From: Methyloglobulus sp.
GTDB lineage: Bacteria > Pseudomonadota > Gammaproteobacteria > Methylococcales > Methylomonadaceae
Length of the DNA stretch: 5,097 bases
Reading direction: 5' to 3'
Assembly (NCBI GenBank): GCA_013140405.1
Contig: JABFSV010000517.1
Span: 1 to 5,097 of the forward strand
Positions 1-4,931 of the stretch are shown here, piece by piece. Each line of letters opens with the position of its first letter. The stretch's first letter is position 1. The translations under genes were made by a program, and so were the position numbers. The notes under the pieces were generated by a model. The model did no database searches and was not told where the DNA came from. It worked only from the letters and a program-made list of their open reading frames with translations.

Positions 1-130
1 CAAAATGTCTGCGCTGGGCGCTGCCATGCGGAAATTAGTCCACTTGTGCTTTGGGGTCTTGAAAACCCGAAAACTTTATCATCCCAATTATGCAATTTAA
101 TATTGACTTTCAAGACGGTATCTACGATGG
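1..130 (+). mobile_element. Right end of an IS110-family insertion sequence
   Basis: The transposase tail ends at 100, so the IS terminus must lie shortly after it. IS110 elements usually have a short non-coding right end and no clear inverted repeats, so the exact border cannot be fixed here. It probably lies between 101 and 132, in the stretch containing AAGACGGTATCTACGATGG, because the fecR-like stop codon begins at 133-135. The element occupies the place where a TonB-dependent receptor gene would normally follow this fecR. Confidence 0.6.
2..100 (+). CDS. IS110-family transposase, C-terminal end (partial)
   Basis: An open frame enters from the left edge and stops at TAA 98-100, giving 32 residues. 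They include AAMRKLVHLCFGVLKTRK, the characteristic C-terminal tail of IS110/IS116/IS902-type transposases (end of the Transposase_20 domain), where an 'MRKL-h-hhYGVLK' block closes the protein. These enzymes are DEDD-type recombinases with a C-terminal serine-containing domain. They move IS elements without long terminal inverted repeats, and several are now known to be guided by an element-encoded bridge RNA. Only the tail is visible, so it cannot be said whether the full gene is intact. The gene converges on the minus-strand fecR-like gene, and their stop codons are about 33 bases apart. The family call rests on the motif read by eye. Confidence 0.85.
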   Translation, partial: KMSALGAAMRKLVHLCFGVLKTRKLYHPNYAI

Positions 131-132
131 TT

Positions 133-1203
133 TTAACGATGCAGCAACACCCACCACGAACCCAGGCGAGTTTCTTGCAAGGCCAGCACTTGCCTTACCT
201 TGGCGAGTGTCTCATCTGGATTCGCTAGGGAAAATGCGCCGGTGATACGCAGGTTTTTCAGGCTAGGGTCGGAAATAAAGATGCGGCCTGTACGGTAACG
301 GTCTAGTTCGGCAATCAATTCGGAGAGAGGGCGGTCATTCATGAATAACCTTCCTTGTTGCCAGGCGTTGGCTTGGGCAAGGTTCACAGTTTCTGGCGTG
401 GTCAAGTGGCCTTTGGAATTGTAGCGTAGCCGCTGGCCTTCTTTGACTTCAATCTGGGTCCGTTGGGCAATTTCTTTATCATGGGCTTTGTTTTCAATAG
501 TGACGGCAACGGCGTGTTCCTGGACGGTGACGTGTATTTCCCCTGAACCGGGGTTATAAACCTCGAAAACCGTACCCAAGGCACGGATTGCGAGGCCGCC
601 AGACCCTACTTCAAATGGGCGGTTGGCAGCCTCGGCAACGGTAAATTGTGCATGGCCGTGGTGCAAGGTGATGTGCCGCAAGGATTCGCTGTAATCCACG
701 GAGACGGCGGTGTTGGTATTGAGCAATAAGCGGCTGCCGTCGGCAAGCTGGATGTCCCGTAATTCACCCGTCTTGGTGCGATAATCGCTGAGGTAATCGT
801 CAAGCCAATGCGATTGTTCCGGCAGGATTAAAGTGACCGCAAATAACCATGCCGCCGCGAATGACAATGGGATTGCCAGCCAGCGGGTATAGTCGGCTGG
901 TAAGTGGCGTCGGCTAATTTGTGTGGGCTTTGTTAAGGGGGCGGTTAGTTTTTTTTGGCCAGTTCGGTTGGCATCGGTTATGGTGGATGAGTTGATCCGT
1001 GGGCTTTGCGCGGCATTGACCGCGTCGTTAAGTAAATCTTCCGCTTTGGCAAAGGCTTGGGCATGGAGAATATCTTGCGACAGCCAATCGGCAAAGGCAT
1101 GGGTTTCCCTCTCACTGATGTCGCCTGAACGCAGGAGCACCAGCCATTCAATGGCTTGTTGCATCAGTTCTGGCAGCTTGGTGGTGTCCGTCTGGGAAGG
1201 CAT
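133..1203 (-). CDS. FecR-like anti-sigma factor / signal transducer (module 1)
   Basis: FecR-family inner-membrane protein that holds or activates its partner ECF sigma factor when a TonB-dependent receptor signals. From the N-terminus there is a cytoplasmic DUF4880-like segment (about 12-58, with AIEWLVLLRSGD and FADWLSQD). A variable linker follows, then one transmembrane helix at about 108-128 (WLAIPLSFAAAWLFAVTLIL). The periplasmic FecR domain covers about 142-240, with IQLADGSRLLLNTNT, HGHAQFTV, RPFEVGSGG and ALGTVFEVY. A DUF4974/STN-like C-terminal part covers about 283-356, starting near QQGRLFMNDRPLSELI. I chose ATG at 1203-1201 (356 aa). A TTG six codons upstream (1221) keeps the frame, but neither start has a clear Shine-Dalgarno. 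The usual VxVLEG turn reads VTVQEHAV here. The gene lies 80 nt after its sigma partner in a probable operon, and its expected downstream receptor gene is replaced by an IS110 end. Confidence 0.9.
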   Translation of the reverse strand: MPSQTDTTKLPELMQQAIEWLVLLRSGDISERETHAFADWLSQDILHAQAFAKAEDLLNDAVNAAQSPRINSSTITDANRTGQKKLTAPLTKPTQISRRHLPADYTRWLAIPLSFAAAWLFAVTLILPEQSHWLDDYLSDYRTKTGELRDIQLADGSRLLLNTNTAVSVDYSESLRHITLHHGHAQFTVAEAANRPFEVGSGGLAIRALGTVFEVYNPGSGEIHVTVQEHAVAVTIENKAHDKEIAQRTQIEVKEGQRLRYNSKGHLTTPETVNLAQANAWQQGRLFMNDRPLSELIAELDRYRTGRIFISDPSLKNLRITGAFSLANPDETLAKVRQVLALQETRLGSWWVLLHR

Positions 1204-1231
1204 GGATGTGATAATAGGCAAGTGATTACTG

Positions 1232-1245
1232 AATAAGACGTTTCG
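1232..1245 (-). promoter_or_regulatory. Shared fecI-fecR gap element, copy 1
   Basis: On the minus strand the gap between the sigma and anti-sigma genes reads CGAAACGTCTTATT. The second module has CGAAATCGTCTTATT in its own gap, with the same orientation and nearly the same placement (about 39-41 nt after the sigma stop and 28-31 nt before the fecR start). The CGTC core resembles ECF -10 elements, but I see no convincing partner -35. The role is unknown: promoter, processing site and protein site are all possible. Confidence 0.4.
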
Positions 1246-1283
1246 TGGGTAATAATTGCTCAGTAGAATTCAAGGGGCAAACC

Positions 1284-1805
1284 TTACCCGTTTTCTACAC
1301 GCAGGGCCAAATGGGCTAACGCTTTGACTAAATGCCGGTACACTTTGATCCGCGATATGCTTAAGCGTTCCGCAATTTCATGGTGGGTAAGTCCGTCAAT
1401 GCTTTGTAGTAGGAAAGCGGTACGGCATTCGACATCCAGTTCACCCAATGCGGCTTGGAGGGCTTCCAGCCGTTGCTGCGCCATGACGATTTGTTCAGGT
1501 CCTGGTGTTTCGCTAGTATATGAATCCGCACTGAAGTCTGGGTTTATATCGACATTATATTGATTCCTTACCTTGATCTTGCGTTGGTAATCATTCGCCA
1601 GGTTGATGGCGATCCGATAGGCCAGCGCACGCGCATTGTTGATAGGGGTGGCATCGCTGGTTTGGCAAAAACGGATAAAGGTTTCGTGGGTGATTTCGGC
1701 GGCGGTATCCGGGCATCTGAGCCGATTTGTCAAAAATTGCAGCAATTCCTCGGCAAGGGAGTCACTCCAAAATGCGGCATTTTGAGGGTATTGGAGTTCT
1801 GTCAT
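1284..1805 (-). CDS. FecI-like ECF sigma-70 factor (module 1)
   Basis: 173-aa two-domain extracytoplasmic-function sigma factor, the usual length for the FecI class. Region 2 spans about 18-85. It contains AAEITHETFIRF (the family's DLVQETFLR block) and NARALAYRIAINLANDYQRK, which binds the -10 element and core RNA polymerase. Region 4 spans about 112-165, with LGELDVECRTAFLLQSIDGLTHHEIAERL followed by SISRIKVYRHLVKAL, the helix-turn-helix that reads the -35 element. It acts in the cytoplasm under control of the FecR-like protein encoded just downstream, and normally switches on a cognate TonB-dependent receptor gene. Start ATG 1805-1803 gives the expected N-terminus, although no good Shine-Dalgarno precedes it. 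It is transcribed divergently from the M41-like gene, across about 800 bases of regulatory DNA. Confidence 0.92.
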   Translation of the reverse strand: MTELQYPQNAAFWSDSLAEELLQFLTNRLRCPDTAAEITHETFIRFCQTSDATPINNARALAYRIAINLANDYQRKIKVRNQYNVDINPDFSADSYTSETPGPEQIVMAQQRLEALQAALGELDVECRTAFLLQSIDGLTHHEIAERLSISRIKVYRHLVKALAHLALRVENG

Positions 1806-2126
1806 GTTGAATGCGGCGTAATTTCATCAATAAATCAACGCGCATTATCTTACGGTTCGTTTACCAACGCTAATAATTTGGCAATAAATCAAAGAGGTAA
1901 GGGTTTCCCCTATTCATGCAAGAATTCGGTGTGTTTGGATTAGCCTACGAGGCTTATTAAATTTTGGTTTATTTACTTTTCCACACAGTGTTGCGATTGT
2001 GACATCAGATTTCAGTATGGTTTTTCAGGCATTTTCCACACGATAATGCTAATACCCAATTTTTTCAAGTCGTGTAAATGATAAATTTTTCTTAAATTTA
2101 ATGGTCCAAGAAAACACAGTAAAAAA
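1806..2126. other. AT-rich region upstream of the module 1 sigma gene
   Basis: No credible gene is seen on either strand. The stretch must contain the minus-strand promoter of the module 1 sigma gene, but I cannot pick a convincing -35/-10 pair. It contains a small perfect hairpin, AGCCT-ACG-AGGCT (1942-1954), without a T-tract, and the two TTTTCCACAC repeats listed separately. It also contains one looser TGT-N10-ACA match at 1989-2004, which could be chance. Confidence 0.5.
1977..2041 (+). repeat. Two TTTTCCACAC direct repeats (DnaA-box-like)
   Basis: The ten bases TTTTCCACAC occur at 1977-1986 and 2032-2041, 55 bp apart and in the same orientation. The first nine bases fit the relaxed DnaA box TTWTNCACA. 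Two copies do not make an origin, and there is no dnaA/dnaN/gidA context. They may bind DnaA as a regulator, serve another factor, or be coincidence in AT-rich DNA. Confidence 0.3.
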
Positions 2127-2144
2127 GTGTGTCATATGACACAC
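2127..2144. promoter_or_regulatory. Perfect 18-bp dyad, NifA-type enhancer form (distal)
   Basis: GTGTGTCATATGACACAC is a perfect palindrome. Its core at 2128-2143 fits TGT-N4-T-N5-ACA, the upstream activator consensus of NifA, and its dyad form is typical of an operator. It lies about 300 bp upstream of the predicted sigma-54 start. A nearly identical copy lies exactly 95 bp downstream, roughly nine helical turns, so both would face the same side of the DNA. The protein bound is inferred only from pattern; a TetR- or CRP-family regulator would also suit such a dyad. Confidence 0.6.
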
Positions 2145-2175
2145 CTACTGCGGCATATCACGCATTTTTTTCTGA

Positions 2176-2208
2176 AAGCCGCGCCGGACGGTCGTTTCCG
2201 AGGGGCTT
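2176..2208 (+). other. GC-rich imperfect hairpin between the two dyads
   Basis: AAGCC (2176-2180) pairs with GGCTT (2204-2208), and inside it CGGA (2185-2188) pairs with TCCG (2197-2200). It is a GC-rich island in otherwise AT-rich DNA. On the plus strand it is followed by TAAAAAATT rather than a T-run, so it is not a normal terminator. Function unknown. Confidence 0.3.
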
Positions 2209-2221
2209 AAAAAATTGAAAA

Positions 2222-2238
2222 GTGTGTCATATCACACA
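2222..2238. promoter_or_regulatory. Second copy of the dyad (proximal)
   Basis: TGTGTCATATCACACA at 2223-2238 differs from the distal core by a single base (G to C) and keeps the TGT-N4-T-N5-ACA spacing. The arms GTGTG/CACAC are perfect around a 6-base centre. It sits about 205 bp upstream of the predicted sigma-54 start, a little farther than classical NifA sites, so a bend would help. Conservation of two copies at 95 bp argues for a real cooperative site. Confidence 0.6.
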
Positions 2239-2357
2239 GTTTTATTAATTCTTCATCTTTTACTACGTTTTTTTCGTGCTTTTTTGGCTTTCCTTGCCTA
2301 TGCGACTATGAAATAAAAAACAAGTAATATTTATTAAAAATCAATTATATATGAAAT

Positions 2358-2370
2358 TATCAAAGGTTTT
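2358..2370 (+). promoter_or_regulatory. Weak IHF-like site
   Basis: TATCAAAGGTTTT matches the IHF consensus WATCAANNNNTTR except at the last base. It lies between the dyads and the sigma-54 promoter, where an IHF bend would be expected. The match is loose for AT-rich DNA, so position is the main support. Confidence 0.25.
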
Positions 2371-2408
2371 TTAGCGAACCCATTCTCGCCCTAACCCCTT
2401 AAAATATA

Positions 2409-2426
2409 TTGGCACAAAAATTGCTT
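2409..2426 (+). promoter_or_regulatory. Sigma-54 (RpoN) promoter, -24/-12
   Basis: TTGGCACAAAAATTGCTT carries the -24 block TTGGCAC and the -12 block TTGCT with the required spacing: the GG at 2411-2412 and the GC at 2423-2424 are 12 bp apart. Only one position, the usual G after TGGCAC, is replaced by A. This predicts transcription from about 2436. Sigma-54 promoters need an activator bound upstream, and the two dyads at 2128-2143 and 2223-2238 are natural candidates. No competing sigma-70 promoter was obvious nearby. Confidence 0.8.
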
Positions 2427-2435
2427 TATATTTTG

Positions 2436-2603
2436 TGCATTGGTCTAGTGGCTGGCGATTCTACCTCCTCAACCATGACCAAGCACAGCAGTATTGCTTT
2501 ATCCGGCTTACGGTTGGCACCTTGCCTTCATAAGCTAGCATCCTTCCTCACTTAACGGGTTAATTAGACGGTTTAAACCAGTTTACTTGACCCGCTTTTT
2601 TTT
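2436..2603 (+). ncRNA. Structured leader or small RNA, about 168 nt
   Basis: The RNA would start at the sigma-54 start site and end at the T-tract of an intrinsic terminator. Its first bases form a strong hairpin: GTGC-A-TTGGTC (2435-2445) pairs with GACCAAGCAC (2477-2486), ten pairs with one bulged A. The large loop exposes CTACCTCCTC (2461-2470), which contains ACCTCCT, the same as the anti-Shine-Dalgarno end of 16S rRNA. A small hairpin AGCA-GTAT-TGCT (2487-2498) follows, then a less structured C/T-rich stretch (CATCCTTCCTC, 2539-2549), then the terminator. I do not recognise a known riboswitch or RNA family. It could act in trans as an sRNA that masks ribosome-binding sites, or in cis as an attenuator of the M41-like gene. 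Start, end and expression are predictions. Confidence 0.55.
2556..2603 (+). terminator. Intrinsic terminator / attenuator before the M41-like gene
   Basis: The left arm 2556-2569 (CGGGTTAATTAGAC) pairs with the right arm 2581-2594 (GTTTACTTGACCCG): 13 of 14 positions pair, two of them G-T, around an 11-base loop. The stem is followed by C and eight Ts (2596-2603). This is a textbook Rho-independent terminator, placed 7 nt before the Shine-Dalgarno of the next gene. It either ends a free sRNA or controls readthrough. The 5' leader has GTCTA (2443-2447) complementary to TAGAC (2565-2569) in the left arm, a short possible antiterminator pairing. Confidence 0.85.
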
Positions 2604-2610
2604 AATACCC

Positions 2611-2614
2611 GAGG
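2611..2614 (+). promoter_or_regulatory. Ribosome binding site of the M41-like gene
   Basis: GAGG lies 5 nt before the ATG at 2620. It fixes that ATG as the start in preference to an in-frame TTG at 2587, which falls inside the terminator stem. The CCTC in the leader's exposed loop could pair with it. Confidence 0.7.
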
Positions 2615-2619
2615 CTGAC

Positions 2620-3297
2620 ATGAATTTAAACCATAACACCAATATCATTCAAAATAATGTGCACGCCCACATTAGTAAACGGAATGCATATCATCAGGCA
2701 GGCCATGCCGCCGCCATTTGTTTAGGTAACCGAGAAAAACAATTGCCAGCAGTGCATTTTCAGGTAACCGTCAAGCACTCCGCCTACATGAGCAAAGTTT
2801 CCTGCAAGTACAAGGCTCAAGTTGAGGGTGGACGTTTGCTGGAAAGTCTGCCGCCCTCCTTTGCTGACGCAACACGGCACCTATCCGCAGCCGAACAACA
2901 ATTATGCCGATCAGCCATTGAAGCAGACATCATAAATCTATTGGCAGGGCCATTGTCGGAAGCGAAATATGTGGCGTTGTGCGATGGCGAGGTTTTCAAT
3001 GCCAATCTGGTTTATTTAGGGGCGCTCCAGTTTTATAGCGGCAAGGCAGAATTGGAAATCATCAATGACCTTATGGGGTGCTACTTGCCTAATAGGGCAG
3101 AGCGCAAACAAAAACTCGCAGAGCTATTTTTGGCCTCTTACAGTTTTATCAATAAAAATGCAAATTGGAGGGCAATCACAACACTGGCAGAAGCGATTTA
3201 TCTGAATCCCAAGGAAGTTTACAGCTGTGAAGAATTAATGGCGCTACTAGATGAGCCTTGTTCGGCAGATAAGCTTATTGCAGTAGGAAGCCATTAA
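2620..3297 (+). CDS. Stand-alone M41 (FtsH-type) peptidase-like protein with HQAGH motif
   Basis: 225-aa soluble protein with no signal peptide, membrane segment or AAA+ ATPase domain. Near the N-terminus, AYHQAGHAAAICLG (residues 23-36) matches the zinc-binding helix of M41 peptidases (FtsH: HEAGHA). The metal-binding histidines 25 and 29 are kept, but the catalytic glutamate is glutamine (Q26). Further on, LLAGPLSEAKY (107-117) resembles the family's LLGGRAAEE block, and SGKAELE (140-146) resembles the SGAxNDLxxA block that gives the third zinc ligand, with Glu144 in place of Asp. It is therefore M41-like but perhaps not proteolytic: a metal-binding or substrate-binding relative, or an enzyme with altered chemistry. 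The gene lies behind a sigma-54 promoter and a terminator, and ends 45 nt before the second sigma gene with no terminator between, so cotranscription is possible. Its role is unknown. Confidence 0.7.
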   Translation: MNLNHNTNIIQNNVHAHISKRNAYHQAGHAAAICLGNREKQLPAVHFQVTVKHSAYMSKVSCKYKAQVEGGRLLESLPPSFADATRHLSAAEQQLCRSAIEADIINLLAGPLSEAKYVALCDGEVFNANLVYLGALQFYSGKAELEIINDLMGCYLPNRAERKQKLAELFLASYSFINKNANWRAITTLAEAIYLNPKEVYSCEELMALLDEPCSADKLIAVGSH

Positions 3298-3342
3298 GGT
3301 TTTTCACTAAACAATTATTGATAGCCAACATTACACTGAGTT

Positions 3343-3855
3343 ATGCCGTTTGCCACTAGCCTTGTTTTCGAAACGCTCTTCCGCCGTCACCAGCTGGAAT
3401 TGTTGAAATTTGCCGGGCTACACTCAAATGAAGAAGTCGCCGAAGATTTGGTGCAGGAAGCCTACCTGCGCTTAATGCGACAAGCGCAAACCGAAAAGAT
3501 CGACAACCCTCGTGCATATCTGTATAAGATCACCCGCAACCTGAGTTCTGATTATTTGCGACAAGGCCAAGTTCGTTCGCGCTATCAAGACGATAGCGGG
3601 ATAGAGCTAGAAAGTATTGCCGATCCACAGCCAGAATTGGAAATTGAAATCGAGGCTCAGGATAAGTTGCAGCGTTGTTTGGATGCGCTGGATAGCTTGC
3701 CGGAAGTTTACCGTCATGTCTTATTGCTGCATCGAATCGATGGCATGACCTATGCCGAAATTGGAACAGCGTTAAAAATCCCGGCCCGTACTGTCGAACG
3801 TTATGCTGCCAAAGCGCTTGCCCATTGTTTTACTAAAGCCAATGACAGCATTTAA
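3343..3855 (+). CDS. FecI-like ECF sigma-70 factor (module 2)
   Basis: 170-aa ECF sigma factor. Region 2 (about 8-75) contains FRRHQLELLKFAG, VAEDLVQEAYLRLM (the classic DLVQEaylR core-binding motif) and NPRAYLYKITRNLSSDYLR. Region 4 (about 110-163) contains LDSLPEVYRHVLLLHRIDGMTYAEIG, then the DNA-reading helix ALKIPARTVERYAAKAL. It is closer to the typical FecI sequence than the module 1 sigma and clearly diverged from it, so the two are not a recent duplication. ATG 3343 is a good start by alignment, though only a weak GAG (3338-3340) lies upstream. The FecR-like gene follows after 86 nt. It likely activates a receptor gene beyond the right edge. Confidence 0.93.
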   Translation: MPFATSLVFETLFRRHQLELLKFAGLHSNEEVAEDLVQEAYLRLMRQAQTEKIDNPRAYLYKITRNLSSDYLRQGQVRSRYQDDSGIELESIADPQPELEIEIEAQDKLQRCLDALDSLPEVYRHVLLLHRIDGMTYAEIGTALKIPARTVERYAAKALAHCFTKANDSI

Positions 3856-3895
3856 GATAGGACGAAATATAAAATAAATGGCGGTCTAATGGCAT

Positions 3896-3910
3896 CGAAA
3901 TCGTCTTATT
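3896..3910 (+). promoter_or_regulatory. Shared fecI-fecR gap element, copy 2
   Basis: CGAAATCGTCTTATT matches the copy in the module 1 gap (CGAAACGTCTTATT) apart from one inserted T, in the same orientation relative to the genes. In an 86-nt gap between otherwise diverged genes such conservation suggests a functional site. A further GACGAAATAT lies at 3861-3870 with GGTCTAAT about 15 nt on, which faintly resembles an ECF -35/-10 pair. Confidence 0.4.
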
Positions 3911-3924
3911 AGGCATCAAGGATC

Positions 3925-3945
3925 ATGAAAATAATTACCAGATGA
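3925..3945 (+). CDS. Possible 6-codon leader peptide overlapping the fecR start
   Basis: ATG 3925 opens a six-residue frame (MKIITR) whose TGA (3943-3945) overlaps the ATG (3942-3944) of the FecR-like gene in an ATGA arrangement, typical of translational coupling. AAGGA (3918-3922) precedes it by only 2 nt, which is short for a Shine-Dalgarno. The same AAGGA is 19 nt from the fecR ATG, too far to serve it directly. Translation is unproven. Confidence 0.25.
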   Translation: MKIITR

Positions 3946-4931
3946 TACCCACCCCAATAAAACCAAGCGCAGACCATTACAAACAAGCCAGCTATTGGGT
4001 TAGCTTGTTACATGATGGTGATTGTTCGACACAGCAACATCAGGATTTTCAGATTTGGTTGAGCAGAAACATACTTAACCAACAGGCTTACCAAGAAGTT
4101 GAAGCGTATTGGCAGGATTTGGGTGCTTTGGAAGCCATAGCGCAAGAACCGCTCCAAGCTGCTCGTGCTTCTATAAGGCAAAAACAAACCCAGCGGCGGT
4201 GGCTGTCCCGGCAATACTTGGCAATTGCCGCATCGGTGTTAGTTCTAGTAATTGCTGCCCCTTTCATCCAGCTTTGCCTTGATAACGGCAATTACCAGAC
4301 GGCTAAAGGCGAGCAGAAGCAAATTCAATTAAGCGATGGCAGTCTTATCGATCTGAATACCGATACCGAGCTTCGAGTTAGCTACACACTATTTACCCGC
4401 AAGGTAACGATGGAGCATGGAGAAGCCTTATTCACTGTCAAACATAATGCTGATAAGCCATTTGAGGTCGCGGCTTCAGGCGGAATAATCCGGGATATTG
4501 GCACCCAATTCAATGTTTTCCAGCAAGCCGATAAGGTTTCCGTAACCGTGTTAGAAGGTGAAGTCAGCGTCAGTAAACTTCAAGATACAAAACCGCAAAT
4601 GCTGACCGCAGGGATGCAATACACTTACAGCCAAAATGGACAAAGCCAACTGGCAAACAACCGAGATTACATCGATGTCGGGGGCTGGCGGGAGGGGCGC
4701 ATCGTCTTTAAAGGCCAGCGGTTGGATGTCGTGCTGGATCAGTTATCGCGGTACCACGCTGTTAAGTTAAACACAAGCAGTCCAAAGTTAGCGGCATTGA
4801 AAGTCAGCGGCAATTTCCCGACTAACGACCTTATTCTTGCACTGAATACCATTGCTGCCAGTTTGCCGATAAAAATAAACCGCTTGGGTGCAGACCGTAT
4901 TGTGTTGCTTGCATCTGGCAAGGTTAAGTAG
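3942..4931 (+). CDS. FecR-like anti-sigma factor / signal transducer (module 2)
   Basis: 329-aa inner-membrane regulator with the usual FecR layout and length. The cytoplasmic DUF4880-like region (about 13-60) contains ASYWVSLLHDGD, FQIWLSRN and AYQEVEAYW. One transmembrane helix lies at about 92-111 (YLAIAASVLVLVIAAPFIQL). The periplasmic FecR domain (about 118-212) contains AKGEQKQIQLSDGSLIDLNT, HGEALFTV, KPFEV, DIGTQFNVF and VTVLEGEVSV. A C-terminal DUF4974/STN-like domain (about 247-329) contains WREGRIVFKGQRLDVVLDQL. It would receive a signal from a TonB-dependent receptor's periplasmic domain and release or activate the module 2 sigma factor, often after regulated proteolysis. ATG 3942 is the only good start in frame but lacks its own Shine-Dalgarno, and the overlapping six-codon frame may supply ribosomes. 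Confidence 0.93.
   Translation: MIPTPIKPSADHYKQASYWVSLLHDGDCSTQQHQDFQIWLSRNILNQQAYQEVEAYWQDLGALEAIAQEPLQAARASIRQKQTQRRWLSRQYLAIAASVLVLVIAAPFIQLCLDNGNYQTAKGEQKQIQLSDGSLIDLNTDTELRVSYTLFTRKVTMEHGEALFTVKHNADKPFEVAASGGIIRDIGTQFNVFQQADKVSVTVLEGEVSVSKLQDTKPQMLTAGMQYTYSQNGQSQLANNRDYIDVGGWREGRIVFKGQRLDVVLDQLSRYHAVKLNTSSPKLAALKVSGNFPTNDLILALNTIAASLPIKINRLGADRIVLLASGKVK

Noticed and set aside
46..228. 60-aa plus-strand open frame at the left edge
   Set aside because: It is out of frame with the IS110 transposase tail, runs across the IS end into the antisense of fecR, and has no recognisable content.
923..1225. 100-aa plus-strand open frame
   Set aside because: It is antisense to the FecR-like gene, shows no family motif and looks like a shadow frame.
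1560..1943. 127-aa plus-strand open frame
   Set aside because: Most of it is antisense to region 2 of the module 1 sigma factor, and the composition and lack of motifs indicate a shadow.
1977..2238. Replication origin, suggested by DnaA-like boxes and AT-rich DNA
   Set aside because: There are only two boxes and no dnaA, dnaN, gidA or plasmid rep gene nearby; the sigma-54 regulatory reading explains more of the region.
2127..2238. CRISPR or short repeat array from the repeated GTGTGTCATAT sequence
   Set aside because: There are only two copies, palindromic, with one spacer and no array structure; they are better explained as protein-binding dyads.
2436..2603. Known riboswitch classes (ykkC/guanidine, TPP, fluoride and similar)
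   Set aside because: I looked for their conserved core sequences and did not find a match, so the RNA is left unclassified.
2587..2619. TTG start at 2587 giving a 236-aa version of the M41-like protein
   Set aside because: The TTG lies inside the terminator stem and lacks a Shine-Dalgarno, whereas ATG 2620 has GAGG at 5-nt spacing and the conserved part begins well after it.
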